From NCBI RefSeq assembly GCF_000218545.1, contig NC_015671.1, forward strand, positions 496,001-560,000: a stretch of 64,000 nucleotides of DNA, given 5' to 3'. The translations under genes were made by a program, and so were the position numbers. Positions 1 to 8,819 of the stretch are shown piece after piece. Source of the stretch: Cellulomonas gilvus ATCC 13127 (GTDB taxonomy: Bacteria > Actinomycetota > Actinomycetes > Actinomycetales > Cellulomonadaceae). The notes under the pieces were generated by a model. It ran no database searches and was not told the DNA's origin. It saw nothing but the letters and a program-made list of their open reading frames with translations. Each line of letters starts with the position of its first letter. Position 1 is the first letter of the stretch.

Positions 1-284
1 CCGGCTCGGCGGACGCGGCGATCAACTCGATCGACGCGGCCATCACCAAGGTGTCGGGCGTCCGCTCGCAGCTCGGTGCCGTGCAGAACCGCTTCGACCA
101 CACCATCAACAACCTCAACGTCGCGGTCGAGAACCTGTCCGCCTCGGAGAGCCGCGTCCGCGACACGGACATGGCGCAGGAGATGGTGTCCTTCACCCGC
201 TCGCAGATCCTCTCGCAGGCGGGCACCGCGATGCTGGCCCAGGCCAAGTCGCTCCCCCAGAGCGTCCTGCAGCTCCTGCAGTGA
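1..284 (+). CDS. fliC: flagellin, C-terminal part (5' end outside window)
   Basis: Only the last 94 or so codons are present; the frame is open from base 3 and stops at 284. The segment has the classic C-terminal D0/D1 flagellin pattern: paired alpha-helical heptads with [17 protein letters not shown], then [19 protein letters not shown] and a terminal region ending SVLQLLQ. This is the region that packs inside the filament and is bound by the FliS chaperone before export. fliD and fliS follow directly, as expected for the filament gene set. A strong terminator hairpin follows the stop, so the gene probably has its own abundant transcript. Start, promoter and any CsrA-binding leader are outside the window. 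Confidence 0.96.
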   Translation, partial: GSADAAINSIDAAITKVSGVRSQLGAVQNRFDHTINNLNVAVENLSASESRVRDTDMAQEMVSFTRSQILSQAGTAMLAQAKSLPQSVLQLLQ

Positions 285-316
285 CCCTCGCTCCGGTCTC
301 CTGACCGGACCCGGAC

Positions 317-359
317 TCGGGTGCACGGCCGGATCCCCCATCCCCGGCCGTGCACCCGA
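317..359 (+). terminator. terminator hairpin after flagellin
   Basis: A perfect 16-bp inverted repeat (317-332 pairing with 344-359, 11-base loop) lies 33 bases after the flagellin stop. There is no long T-run, which is common for terminators in GC-rich actinobacteria. It would separate abundant flagellin mRNA from the downstream fliD operon. Confidence 0.75.
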
Positions 360-420
360 ACCGCTTTCCCCGCACGGCACCTGATCGAACGAGCAGCACC
401 GAACGAGCACTGGAGCAGAC

Positions 421-1803
421 ATGGCGGCGATCGACGGCCTGGTCAGCGGTCTGCAGACCGCCGACCTCATCGACAGCCTCATCACGTTGCAGTCGGGCAC
501 GCAGTCGCTCCTCAAGAACAAGCAGTCCACCGCGAGCTCGCTCGTCACCGCGCTGCAGTCGCTCAACACCAAGGTCGCCTCGCTCGCCGAGCACGCCGCC
601 AAGGTCGCCAAGCCCGCGTCCTGGGACGCGGTCACGGCCACCGCGAGCGACAAGTCCGTCACCGCCACGGCGGGTGCGGGCGCCCAGCCCGCGACGCTGT
701 CGTTCCGGGTCGGCGCGGTCGCCGCGTCGCAGTCCTCGCTCGTGACGCTCCCGGCGGCCGGACAGTACGGCTCGGCGACGCCCACGTTCACGATCACGCG
801 CAACGGCGAGACCACCAGCGTGACCGCCGCGAGCACGTCGGTCCCGGACATCGTCGAGGCGTTCAACGCATCCGACACGGGTGTGCGGGCGACCGCCGTC
901 AAGGTCCCCGAGCTCGACGCCGGCGGTGTGCCGACCGGCGCCAGCACCTACGTGCTGCAGCTCACGGGCACCGAGACCGGCGCCGCGAACTCGTTCTCCC
1001 TGACGTACACGGGCGCGTCCGGGCAGGAGCCCGCCGCGCTCGAGCAGGTCCGCGCGGCGTCCGACGCGTCCCTCACGCTGTTCCCGGGATCGTCCGCGCA
1101 GCGCACGCTCACGTCGGCGAGCAACACGTTCGACGACCTCATGACCGGGGTCGACGTCACCGTCTCGGCCGTGACCGCCGCGGACGCCGCACCGGTCACG
1201 GTGAGCGTGGCCGCGGACTCGAGCGCGCTGCGCTCGCTCGCCTCGGGCCTGGTCACCAACCTCTCGACGGTGCTCACGGAGATCAGCTCGCGCACCGCGT
1301 CCAAGACCACGACCGCCAGCGACGGCGGCACGGTGGTCACCGGTGGCCTGTTCTCCGGCAACGCCACCATCCGCATGCTGCAGCAGACGATCCTCGAGCA
1401 GGCCTCGGCCCCCGTCGGCGGCGTCTCACCGTCCGACGTCGGCGTCGTGATCGGCCGCGACGGCACGTTCACGTTCGACCAGACGAAGTTCGACGCCGCG
1501 CTCGCGGCCGACCCCGCCAAGGTCGAGGCCGTGCTGACCGGCATCGCCAAGAACCTGGCGGCCACCGCCAAGGGTGCATCCGACTCCGGCACGGGCACGC
1601 TGTCCGTGACGGTCCAGTCGCAGCAGTCGCTCGTCAAGGACCTCGGTGAGCAGATCACCGACTGGGACGACCGCCTCGCGGCCCGCCGCGTCGCGCTCGA
1701 GCGCCAGTACGCGAGCCTCGAGACCGCGCTGTCCAGCCTGCAGTCCCAGTCCAGCTACCTCGCGAGCCAGATCGCCGCGCTGACGGCGTCGTCGTCGAGC
1801 TGA
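421..1803 (+). CDS. fliD: flagellar filament cap / hook-associated protein 2 FliD
   Basis: 460 residues. FliD caps the growing filament outside the cell and folds incoming flagellin. The N-terminus (IDGLVSGLQTADLIDSL) matches the FliD_N signature; the C-terminus has the FliD_C coiled-coil region with VIGRDGTFTFDQTKFDAAL near residues 340-365 and a final helical stretch EQITDWDDRLAARR. Start ATG 421 is preceded by a GGAG ribosome site. It sits between flagellin and fliS, the usual order. The central part is Ala/Thr/Ser rich and variable, as is normal for the exposed domain. Confidence 0.95.
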   Translation: MAAIDGLVSGLQTADLIDSLITLQSGTQSLLKNKQSTASSLVTALQSLNTKVASLAEHAAKVAKPASWDAVTATASDKSVTATAGAGAQPATLSFRVGAVAASQSSLVTLPAAGQYGSATPTFTITRNGETTSVTAASTSVPDIVEAFNASDTGVRATAVKVPELDAGGVPTGASTYVLQLTGTETGAANSFSLTYTGASGQEPAALEQVRAASDASLTLFPGSSAQRTLTSASNTFDDLMTGVDVTVSAVTAADAAPVTVSVAADSSALRSLASGLVTNLSTVLTEISSRTASKTTTASDGGTVVTGGLFSGNATIRMLQQTILEQASAPVGGVSPSDVGVVIGRDGTFTFDQTKFDAALAADPAKVEAVLTGIAKNLAATAKGASDSGTGTLSVTVQSQQSLVKDLGEQITDWDDRLAARRVALERQYASLETALSSLQSQSSYLASQIAALTASSSS

Positions 1804-1819
1804 CACTTCAGGAGGAGCC

Positions 1820-2242
1820 ATGTACGACGCACGCACGCGCTACGTCACCGCCGCCGTCGAGACGGCGGCCCCCGCCCGTGTGGTGACGATGCTGTTCGAC
1901 CGGCTGCTGCTCGACGTCGACCGCGGTCACGCCGCGCTCGAGCAGGGCGACGTGCTCGGTGGGCGCTCGCACCTGCAGCACGCGCAGGACATCGTCGCCG
2001 AGCTCATGGCGAGCCTCGACGCCGCGTCCTGGGAGGGTGGCCCCGGCCTCATGGCGGTGTACGCCTACCTGTACTCGACGCTCGTCGAGGCCGGCGTGCA
2101 GGGCGACGCGGGCAAGGTGCTGGAGTGCCGCTCGATCGTCGAGCCGCTCGCCACGACGTGGCACGAGGCGGCCGCGCTGGCCGCCGCCGCCGCACCCGCG
2201 GCACCCGCACCCGCCGCCGCGGGCCTGCTCGGGGTGGGCTGA
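1820..2242 (+). CDS. fliS: flagellar export chaperone FliS
   Basis: 140 residues, four-helix bundle family. FliS binds the C-terminal helices of flagellin in the cytoplasm and prevents early polymerisation before handing it to the export gate. The N-terminal YVTAAVETAAPARVVTMLFDRLLLDV and the HLQHAQDIVAELMASLD segment are typical. The start has a good AGGAGG site (1810-1815). The C-terminal 25 residues are an Ala/Pro-rich tail beyond the usual FliS length. It is 16 bases after fliD and almost touches the next small gene. Confidence 0.93.
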   Translation: MYDARTRYVTAAVETAAPARVVTMLFDRLLLDVDRGHAALEQGDVLGGRSHLQHAQDIVAELMASLDAASWEGGPGLMAVYAYLYSTLVEAGVQGDAGKVLECRSIVEPLATTWHEAAALAAAAAPAAPAPAAAGLLGVG

Positions 2243-2245
2243 CGC

Positions 2246-2605
2246 ATGACCCCCGCCCTCGGCTCGGCCGTCGTCAGCGCTGACGAGGTCGTGTGGCACG
2301 AGCGGTGGGAGGCCGCGCTGGCGGCCCTCGAGCTCGACGTCGACGCCGCCGAGGAGCTCCTGCGCATCTCGCACCTGCCGACCACCGCGCAGGTCGCGCG
2401 CGCGGCCGCGTGGCGCCCGCCCGCAGGCCTCGGCCCGCTGCCCGCGCCGCTGCTGACGCGCGCGCAGGCGCTGCTGGACCGCCAGCTCGACGTCGCGCAG
2501 CGGCTCTCGCAGGCCGCCGCGCTGTCCCGTCGGCAGCTGGCCGCGGCCCAGGTGCTGCGCGCGCGACCCGACGCCGTTCCGGTGTACCTGGACGCCCAGG
2601 GCTGA
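2246..2605 (+). CDS. small helical protein in the FliT position
   Basis: 119 residues, starting three bases after the fliS stop. No motif identifies it by itself. The C-terminal half is predicted helical (LDRQLDVAQRLSQAAALSRRQLAAAQVLRA), fitting a small export chaperone. Position after fliD-fliS is where FliT (the FliD chaperone) or a FlgN-like protein sits in many flagellar loci, so a chaperone role is a positional inference only. Base composition matches its neighbours. Confidence 0.6.
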   Translation: MTPALGSAVVSADEVVWHERWEAALAALELDVDAAEELLRISHLPTTAQVARAAAWRPPAGLGPLPAPLLTRAQALLDRQLDVAQRLSQAAALSRRQLAAAQVLRARPDAVPVYLDAQG

Positions 2606-2688
2606 ACCGGCCCTGAGCCGGCCCTGAGCCGGCACTGCGCCGGCGCTGCGCCGAACGGGTGAGGTCTCGCGGCCGGCGCGCGGAACTC

Positions 2689-2717
2689 CTCACGAACCCC
2701 CGCCGCCCTCCGATGGG
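2689..2717 (+). promoter_or_regulatory. sigma-28-type promoter for the flgB operon
   Basis: CTCA at 2689-2692, 17-base spacer, CCGATGGG at 2710-2717. The arrangement resembles the FliA consensus (TAAA-N15-GCCGATAA) and recurs with the same spacing in front of five other transcription units here. It is 74 bases before the preferred flgB start. Confidence 0.7.
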
Positions 2718-2791
2718 GCGGCAGAGCACGGACCGCTCGAACCGCAGGCCATGGATGGCCGCCCCCGCCACCCGTGGATGAGGCGAACCCT

Positions 2792-3139
2792 GTGGGCCTT
2801 CTCAACTCCGTGAGCTATGTCGCGGTCAACTCCGCACTCGACTCACTCGCCCTGCGTCAGCGTGCCATCGCCGACAACGTCGCGAACCTCCAGACCCCCG
2901 GCTACCGGGCGCGCGTCGTGGAGTTCGAGGCCGAGCTCTCGCGCGCCGTCGGCCAGGGGTCGGGTGCCGCCGACGCGACGATCCGACGCTCGTCGGCCGC
3001 GACGCAGCTGAACGGCAACAACGTCAACCTCGACGAGCAGACGCTGCTCAACGTCGAGACGAACCTGCGCTACCAGCTCGCGACGCAGGCGGCCTCCGGC
3101 CAGTTCAGCTCCGTGCGCGCCGCGATGAGGACCAGCTGA
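2792..3139 (+). CDS. flgB: flagellar proximal rod protein FlgB
   Basis: About 115 residues. FlgB is part of the rod that crosses the peptidoglycan between MS ring and hook. The N-terminal SVSYVAVNSALDSLALRQRAIADNVANLQTPG contains the rod-family signature (ANN/ADN-[IV]AN-x-x-TPGY), and the C-terminal helix LNVETNLRYQLATQ is typical. GTG 2792 is preferred to GTG 2774 because it gives a family-like N-terminus (GLLNSVSYVAV) and has GAGG nearby; the longer form adds six residues. The stop overlaps the flgC ATG by one base. Confidence 0.93.
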   Translation: MGLLNSVSYVAVNSALDSLALRQRAIADNVANLQTPGYRARVVEFEAELSRAVGQGSGAADATIRRSSAATQLNGNNVNLDEQTLLNVETNLRYQLATQAASGQFSSVRAAMRTS

Positions 3140-3537
3140 TGTCCATCTTCGGCGCCATCGGCATCGCGCAGTCCGGCCTCACCGTGCACCGCACGTGGCT
3201 CGACGCCGTCTCGGACAACCTGGCCAACATCTCGACGGTGCGCCCGACGTCCGAGGCCGCGTTCCAGGCCCGGTACGTCGTCGCGCAGGAGACCCCGGGT
3301 CCCGAGGGCGGCGCGCAGGTCGTGGGCGCGGCGTTCGGCTCGGCGGAGGGGCGGATGGTCTACGAGCCCGCCAACCCGCTGGCCGACGAGAACGGCTACG
3401 TGCGCTACCCCGACATCGACATGTCGAGCCAGATGACGCAGCTCATCATGGCCCAGCGCGGCTACCAGGCGAACGCCGCGGTGGTCGACCGGGCCAAGGA
3501 GACCTACACCGCAGCCCTCCAGATCGGACGCTCCTGA
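3139..3537 (+). CDS. flgC: flagellar proximal rod protein FlgC
   Basis: 132 residues. Rod component assembled with FlgB and FliE. N-terminal FGAIGIAQSGLTVHRTWLDAVSDNLANI is the rod-protein signature; the C-terminal MSSQMTQLIMAQRGYQANAAVVDRAKE is the conserved flagellar axial helix. Start and stop overlap neighbours by one base (ATGA-type junctions), indicating translational coupling from flgB through fliF. Confidence 0.95.
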   Translation: MSIFGAIGIAQSGLTVHRTWLDAVSDNLANISTVRPTSEAAFQARYVVAQETPGPEGGAQVVGAAFGSAEGRMVYEPANPLADENGYVRYPDIDMSSQMTQLIMAQRGYQANAAVVDRAKETYTAALQIGRS

Positions 3538-3866
3538 TGCCCACCCCCATCGCGCCCGTGGGCGCCGTCGCCTCCGCGGTCACCGCGGTCGCCCCCACCG
3601 CCGCGGTCACCGGCCCGGGTGCGACGCAGGCCGCCTCGGCCGTGTCCGGCGCCCAGTTCTCCTCGGTGCTCGGCTCGATCGACTCGCTGCAGGCGCTGCA
3701 GTCGCGCTCGTCGGACCTCGCGGTCCAGGCCGTGACCGGTGACCTCGAGAACGTGCACGACTACACGATCGCCGCCGCCGAGTCCTCGCTCGCGCTCGAG
3801 CTCACCGCAGCCGTGCGCAACAAGGCCGTCGACGCGTTCACCGAGATCATGAGGATGCAGGCCTGA
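3537..3866 (+). CDS. fliE: flagellar hook-basal body protein FliE
   Basis: 109 residues from ATG 3537 (overlapping the flgC stop) to 3866. FliE joins the MS ring (FliF) to the rod. The C-terminal half carries the family pattern: SRSSDLAVQAVTGDLENVHDYTIAAAESSLALELTAAVRNKAVDAFTEIMRM. The N-terminal 40 residues are an Ala/Pro/Val-rich low-complexity segment. A much longer in-frame extension upstream is only the flgC shadow and is rejected. Confidence 0.93.
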   Translation: MPTPIAPVGAVASAVTAVAPTAAVTGPGATQAASAVSGAQFSSVLGSIDSLQALQSRSSDLAVQAVTGDLENVHDYTIAAAESSLALELTAAVRNKAVDAFTEIMRMQA

Positions 3867-5464
3867 TGCCCGCGCAGATGCAGGCCGCCCTGGGCAAGCT
3901 CACGGGCGCCGTCAAGGAGTTCTCCACCGCGCAGCGCACGCTCGCGATCATCGGCGTCGCGGTGCTGGTGCTGGGTGGCGTCGCGCTCTCGTCGTGGCTG
4001 TCGCGCCCCGCGCTCAGCCCGCTGTTCACCAGCCTGTCCGGCGCGGACGCCGCAGCGGTGGTCGAGGAGCTCGACGCACAGGGTGTGCAGTACGAGCTCG
4101 CCGACGGCGGCTCGACCGTCATGGTCCCCGCGTCGCAGATCTACGCGCAGCGCATCAACCTGGCCGCGGCCGGCATCCCGGCGAACTCGGACGGCGCGGG
4201 CTACTCGCTGCTGGACGACATGCCGATGACGTCGAGCGAGTTCCAGCAGGAGAAGACGTACCAGCGCGCGCTCGAGGGCGAGCTCGCCCGGACCATCGGC
4301 GCGATGGACGGCGTCGAGTCCGCGACCGTGCGTCTGGCGATGCCGCAGGAGACCGTGTTCACCGAGACCGCGGGTGAGCCCACGGCGTCGGTGTTCGTCC
4401 GCACGCGCGCCGGCTCCACGCTCGGCGCCGACCAGGTGCAGGCGATCACGCACCTCGTCGCGGCCGGCATCCCGGAGATGGCACCCACCGACGTGGCCGT
4501 CGTCGACGCGTCCGGCCAGGTGCTGTCCGCGGTCGGCACGGGCACCACGGGCCTGTCGGGCGGCGAGGTCAGCGACTACGAGGAGCGCGTGCGCTCGTCG
4601 GTGCAGACGCTGCTGGACCGCGTGATCGGCCCCGGCCGGTCGGCCGTGACCGTGACCGCCGAGCTCGACTTCGACGAGAGCCAGCGCACCACGGAGACGT
4701 TCGACGCGACGAAGGACACCCCGCCGCTCGCGTCGTCGACGAAGACCGAGGAGTACACCGGCACCGACCAGACCGCCACGGGCGTGCTGGGTCCCGACGA
4801 GGACGTCGTCGGTCCCGACGGCACGGGTCAGGGCGGCGCCTACAAGTCGACCAGCGAGGACGTCACCAACGCGATCAACAAGACCACCGAGGTGGTCAAG
4901 GCGGCGCCGGGCGCGGTGCAGCGCCAGTCGATCGCCGTCGTCGTCGACTCCGAGGCCGCCGCGGGTCTGGACCTGACCGAGCTGCAGGCCACCGTGGCCG
5001 CCGCGGCCGGCGTGGACACCACGCGTGGCGACACGCTCGCGCTGCAGGCCGCCGCGTTCGACACCACGGCGGCGCAGGACGCGGCCGCCGCGCTCGCGGC
5101 CGCCGACGCCGCGGCCAAGGCCGACGCGCAGAACGCGCTCATCCGTCAGGCCGCGATCGGCGGCGTCGTGCTCATCGTGCTCATCGTCATCGGGATCCTC
5201 ATGGCGCGCCGGTCGCGCAAGTCGCGCCGCGAGGCGGTCGACCTGGGCGTGCTGCCCGTGCTCGACGGCCAGGGCGGTGCCACCGCACAGCTCGAGGGCC
5301 TGGACGTCGACGCGCTGCCGGTCCTGCCGCCCGCACCGCTGCCGACCACGCCCGACCCGCTGGCCATCAAGCGCGCCGAGATCTCCGCGCTGGCCGACGA
5401 GCAGCCCGAGGAGGTCGCGGACCTCCTGCGCTCGTGGCTGTCCACGCCGAGCGGTGCGCGCTGA
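3866..5464 (+). CDS. fliF: flagellar MS-ring protein FliF
   Basis: 532 residues. FliF oligomerises in the cytoplasmic membrane to form the MS ring on which rod, export gate and C ring assemble. Two membrane segments are visible: about residues 26-48 (TLAIIGVAVLVLGGVALSSW) and about 430-452 (AAIGGVVLIVLIVIGILMA). Between them lie the YscJ-like ring-building domains with QRALEGELARTIGAMDGVESATVRLAMP. The C-terminal cytoplasmic tail (RAEISALADEQPEEVADLLRSWL) is the FliG-binding motif. It overlaps fliE and fliG by one base each. Confidence 0.97.
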   Translation: MPAQMQAALGKLTGAVKEFSTAQRTLAIIGVAVLVLGGVALSSWLSRPALSPLFTSLSGADAAAVVEELDAQGVQYELADGGSTVMVPASQIYAQRINLAAAGIPANSDGAGYSLLDDMPMTSSEFQQEKTYQRALEGELARTIGAMDGVESATVRLAMPQETVFTETAGEPTASVFVRTRAGSTLGADQVQAITHLVAAGIPEMAPTDVAVVDASGQVLSAVGTGTTGLSGGEVSDYEERVRSSVQTLLDRVIGPGRSAVTVTAELDFDESQRTTETFDATKDTPPLASSTKTEEYTGTDQTATGVLGPDEDVVGPDGTGQGGAYKSTSEDVTNAINKTTEVVKAAPGAVQRQSIAVVVDSEAAAGLDLTELQATVAAAAGVDTTRGDTLALQAAAFDTTAAQDAAAALAAADAAAKADAQNALIRQAAIGGVVLIVLIVIGILMARRSRKSRREAVDLGVLPVLDGQGGATAQLEGLDVDALPVLPPAPLPTTPDPLAIKRAEISALADEQPEEVADLLRSWLSTPSGAR

Positions 5465-6468
5465 TGACCGTCATGCTGCCCGGGCCGCAGAAGGCCGCGA
5501 TGCTCCTGGTCCAGCTGGGCCGCGAGCGGGCCGCCAAGGTCATGGCGAGCCTGGACGTCACCGAGATCGAGGAGCTCACGGCGCAGATCCTGCGCCTCGA
5601 CCGCGTCGACCAGCAGCAGGCCGACGCCGTGCTCGAGGAGTTCTACGACGCGTCCGTGATCGGCCCCGGCCTGGGCGGCGGCATGGGCCTGGCCCAGCAG
5701 CTGCTCGAGGCGTCCCTGGGTGCCGAGGCGGCCGCGACCGTCATGGAGCGCCTGCAGATCCACCTCGCGGGGCAGCCGTTCGAGTTCCTGCAGCAGGCCG
5801 ATGCGCGTCAGGTGGTGTCGCTGCTGTCCGGCGAGCACCCGCAGGCGATCGCGCTCGTGCTCGCGCACCTGCGTCCCGACCACGCGTCGACGATCCTGGC
5901 CGGGCTCGAACCGGGCCTGCAGGGTGAGGTCGCGCACCGCATCGCGCTCATGGAGCGCGCGTCGCCCGACGTCGTGACCGTGGTCGCCGAGCAGCTGCAG
6001 CGCAAGGCCTCGGCCGTGCTCGCGCCGCGCGAGCTCGCCGCGGTCGGCGGCGTGCAGCCGCTCGTCGAGATCATCAACCGCGCCGACCCGACCACGGAGA
6101 AGGCGATCCTCGAGGGCCTGGCCTCGCGTGACGAGCAGCTCGCCGAGGAGGTCCGCAGCCGCATGTTCGTGTTCAACGACATCGTGCTGCTCGAGGACCG
6201 GGCGATGCAGATGGTGCTGCGCCAGGTCGAGACGGCCGAGCTGTCCGTCGCGCTCAAGGGCGTGTCCGACGAGGCGCGCGAGACCGTGCTGCGCAACCTG
6301 TCCGAGCGGGCCCGCGAGAACCTCCTCGAGGAGATCGACATGCTCGGCCCGGTCCGCCTCTCGCAGGTCGAGGAGGCGCGCGCCGGCATCGTCCAGCAGA
6401 TCCGCCGCCTCGAGGAGAGCGGCCAGATCGTCATCCGCCGCGAGGGGGAGGACGAGTACGTTGCCTGA
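5464..6468 (+). CDS. fliG: flagellar motor switch protein FliG
   Basis: 334 residues from ATG 5464, which overlaps the fliF stop (ATGA); an in-frame ATG 30 bases earlier would eat into fliF and is less likely. FliG forms the upper C ring, contacts MotA and switches rotation. Visible regions: N-terminal GPQKAAMLLVQLGRERAAKVM, middle domain with EHPQAIALVLAHLRPDHASTIL (EHPQTIA-type motif), and C-terminal MFVFNDIVLLEDRAMQMVLRQVE with the charged residues that touch the stator. Confidence 0.97.
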   Translation: MTVMLPGPQKAAMLLVQLGRERAAKVMASLDVTEIEELTAQILRLDRVDQQQADAVLEEFYDASVIGPGLGGGMGLAQQLLEASLGAEAAATVMERLQIHLAGQPFEFLQQADARQVVSLLSGEHPQAIALVLAHLRPDHASTILAGLEPGLQGEVAHRIALMERASPDVVTVVAEQLQRKASAVLAPRELAAVGGVQPLVEIINRADPTTEKAILEGLASRDEQLAEEVRSRMFVFNDIVLLEDRAMQMVLRQVETAELSVALKGVSDEARETVLRNLSERARENLLEEIDMLGPVRLSQVEEARAGIVQQIRRLEESGQIVIRREGEDEYVA

Positions 6469-7066
6469 CTCCGCCACGCTGGTGCTGCGCCCGCTCACGA
6501 CGAGCGCGGCCGACGAGCTCGTCCAGGACTCCGCACGTGCGGAGGGCTTCGCCGCGGGCTACGCGGCCGGTGCCCGCCGCGCGGCGGCCGACGCCGCGGT
6601 CGCGGCCGAGCGGACCGCCCGGCAGGCAGCCGCGGACGCCGAGGCGCGCCGCCGGTCGCTCGACGAGGCGCTCGGCCTGCTCGCGCGGGCCGCCGACGCC
6701 GTGCGCGCGCTGACCGCACCCGTGCTGGCCGAGGCGTCCGCCGCGGTGCACGCCGCGGGGCTGGACCTCGCGCACGCCGTGCTGGGTGCCGAGCTCTCCG
6801 ACGCGCCGCACGCGGCACGTGCCGCGCTCGCACGCGTGCTCGCCACCGAGCCCGGCCCGGGGCCCGTGACCGTGCGCCTGCACCCCGCCGACGCGGCGCT
6901 GCTCGCGGACGTGCAGGTGCCCGACGGCTTCGTCGTCGAGGCGGACCCGTCGCTGCACCGCGGCGACGCGCTCGCGGTGCACGCCGACGGTCAGATCGAC
7001 GCCCGCATCGACGCCGCGCTCGACCGCGCGCGCGCCGCGCTCGCGCAGCACGTGGACCGGCCATGA
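6461..7066 (+). CDS. fliH: flagellar assembly protein FliH
   Basis: About 201 residues starting at TTG 6461, which overlaps the end of fliG by 8 bases and follows a GGGGGAGG site. FliH regulates the export ATPase FliI and tethers it to the export gate and C ring. Features: short N-terminal segment, a glycine/alanine-rich helix with GFAAGYAAGARRAAADAA (the GxxxG-type FliH repeat zone), and a C-terminal domain with PGPVTVRLHPADAALL typical of the FliH/YscL family. Position between fliG and fliI fixes the identity; sequence conservation of this family is low. Confidence 0.85.
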   Translation: MPDSATLVLRPLTTSAADELVQDSARAEGFAAGYAAGARRAAADAAVAAERTARQAAADAEARRRSLDEALGLLARAADAVRALTAPVLAEASAAVHAAGLDLAHAVLGAELSDAPHAARAALARVLATEPGPGPVTVRLHPADAALLADVQVPDGFVVEADPSLHRGDALAVHADGQIDARIDAALDRARAALAQHVDRP

Positions 7067-8376
7067 GCACGCTCACCCTGCCCCGCCCCGTCCTGGACGC
7101 GGCCCGGCCGCAGCCGGTGGGCGTCCTGCGCGCGGTCGTCGGGCTCACGCTCGAGGTCGTCGGGACGCGGTCCGCGGTCGGCGACCTGGTGCGCGTGGGT
7201 GACGGCCCGGACGCCGTGCTCGCGGAGGTCGTGGCCGCCACCGGCGGGTCCGCGCACTGCATGCCCCTGGGCGCGACGCGCGGCCTGGGTGCGGGCCTGC
7301 CGGTCCGCCCCGCGGGCGCGCTGCGCGTCCCCGTGGGCTCGGGCCTGCTCGGCCGCGTGCTCGACGGCTTGGGCCGCCCGATCGACGGCAAGGGCCCGCT
7401 GCGCGCGCAGGCGTGGGTGCCGGTCGACGGGACCGCACCGCACCCTCTCGAGCGAGCGCGCGTCGACACGCCGCTCGACCTGGGTGTGCGCGTGCTGGAC
7501 ACGCTCGTGACGGCCGGGCGCGGTCAGCGCCTCGGCCTGTTCGCCGGCTCGGGCGTCGGCAAGTCGAGCCTGCTGTCGATGATCGCGCGCGGCACGGAGG
7601 CCGAGGTCTCCGTCATCGCGCTCGTCGGCGAGCGCGGGCGTGAGGTGCGCGAGTTCCTCGAGGACGACCTCGGCCCCGAGGGGCTCGCCCGGTCCGTCGT
7701 CGTGATCGCGACGTCCGACGAGCCCCCGCTCGTGCGGCTGCGGTCGGCGTTCGTCGCGACGCGCATCGCCGAGCACCTGCGTGACGAGGGCCGCCACGCG
7801 GTCCTGATGATGGACTCCCTCACGCGTGTCGCGATGGCCCAGCGCGAGATCGGCCTGTCCGTGGGTGAGCCGCCCGCGACGCGCGGCTACCCGCCGAGCA
7901 CGTTCGCGCTGCTCGCGCAGCTCCTGGAGCGTGCGGGCACCGGCCCGCGCGGCTCGGTCACGGGTCTGTACACCGTGCTCGTGGACGGCGACGACCACAA
8001 CGAGCCGATCGCCGACGCGGCACGTTCGATCCTCGACGGGCACGTGGTCCTCGACCGCCGGCTCGCCGTGGCCGGGCACTTCCCGAGCGTCGACGCGCTC
8101 GGCTCGATCAGCCGGGTCGCGTCGCGCGTCACGACGGGTGAGCAGCGGGCCGCGGCCCAGCGGCTGCGCTCGGTCATGGCGGCCCGGCGCGCCGCGCAGG
8201 ACCTGCTCGACGTCGGCGCGTACGTGGCCGGCACCAACCCCCTGGTCGACGCGGCCGTCACGCACGGCGCGCAGATCGACGCCTTCCTGCAGCAGGGCAT
8301 GGACGAGTCCGCGCCCGCCGCTCAGTCCTGGGAGCGCCTCGGCGCCCTCGTGCACACCCTGGGAGAGCTGCCATGA
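7063..8376 (+). CDS. fliI: flagellum-specific ATPase FliI
   Basis: 437 residues. Hexameric cytoplasmic ATPase, F1-beta-like, that helps unload and feed substrates into the type III export gate. Walker A (FAGSGVGKSSLL) is near residues 159-170, Walker B (HAVLMMDSLTRVAMAQREI) near 246-264, followed by the GEPPATRGYPPSTFALL stretch diagnostic for FliI/type III ATPases. ATG 7063 overlaps the fliH stop; fliJ overlaps its end. Confidence 0.97.
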   Translation: MSTLTLPRPVLDAARPQPVGVLRAVVGLTLEVVGTRSAVGDLVRVGDGPDAVLAEVVAATGGSAHCMPLGATRGLGAGLPVRPAGALRVPVGSGLLGRVLDGLGRPIDGKGPLRAQAWVPVDGTAPHPLERARVDTPLDLGVRVLDTLVTAGRGQRLGLFAGSGVGKSSLLSMIARGTEAEVSVIALVGERGREVREFLEDDLGPEGLARSVVVIATSDEPPLVRLRSAFVATRIAEHLRDEGRHAVLMMDSLTRVAMAQREIGLSVGEPPATRGYPPSTFALLAQLLERAGTGPRGSVTGLYTVLVDGDDHNEPIADAARSILDGHVVLDRRLAVAGHFPSVDALGSISRVASRVTTGEQRAAAQRLRSVMAARRAAQDLLDVGAYVAGTNPLVDAAVTHGAQIDAFLQQGMDESAPAAQSWERLGALVHTLGELP

Positions 8377-8819
8377 CCCGACCCTTCCCACTCAGCGGTC
8401 TGCTGCGTGTGCGCGCCCGTGCCGAGGAGCGCGCGGCCGTGGAGCTCGCGGCCTCGCGCCGCGACGCGGACCGTGTCCGTCTGCGCCAGCAGGCGACGCG
8501 TGAGGCGCTCGCGGGCTCCGAGCTGCCCTCGGGCCGCGACGAGCTCGCGTGGATGGCCGCCGTGTCCAGCCGCTCGACGCTCGCGGTGCTGCTGCAGGAG
8601 GCCGAGCGTGCGGTCGAGGAGGCCGAACGTGACGTCGCCCAGCAGTCCGCGCGCTGGTCGCTGGCCCGCCGCGACGTCCGCGCGATCGACCGTCTGGCCG
8701 AGCGCCACGACGCGACCGAGCGTGCGTCCGAGGCCCGCGCCGAGCAGAACGTGCTCGACGAGGTCGCGGCCCGCATGACGGGCCGCACCGTCGGCGGCGC
8801 GCAGGAGGCCGGCGCATGA
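8373..8819 (+). CDS. fliJ: flagellar export protein FliJ
   Basis: 148 residues, almost entirely charged coiled coil (ERAAVELAASRRDADRVRLRQQ and similar). FliJ is the central stalk of the FliI hexamer, analogous to the gamma subunit of F1, and recycles chaperones. Start PFPLSGLLRVRARAEERAA fits the family. Identification rests on size, coiled coil and location immediately after fliI with a four-base overlap. Confidence 0.85.
   Translation: MTRPFPLSGLLRVRARAEERAAVELAASRRDADRVRLRQQATREALAGSELPSGRDELAWMAAVSSRSTLAVLLQEAERAVEEAERDVAQQSARWSLARRDVRAIDRLAERHDATERASEARAEQNVLDEVAARMTGRTVGGAQEAGA

Noticed and set aside
3195-3536. N-terminal extension of FliE
   Set aside because: Overlaps flgC completely; the ATG at 3,537 fits the operon's one-base overlap pattern.
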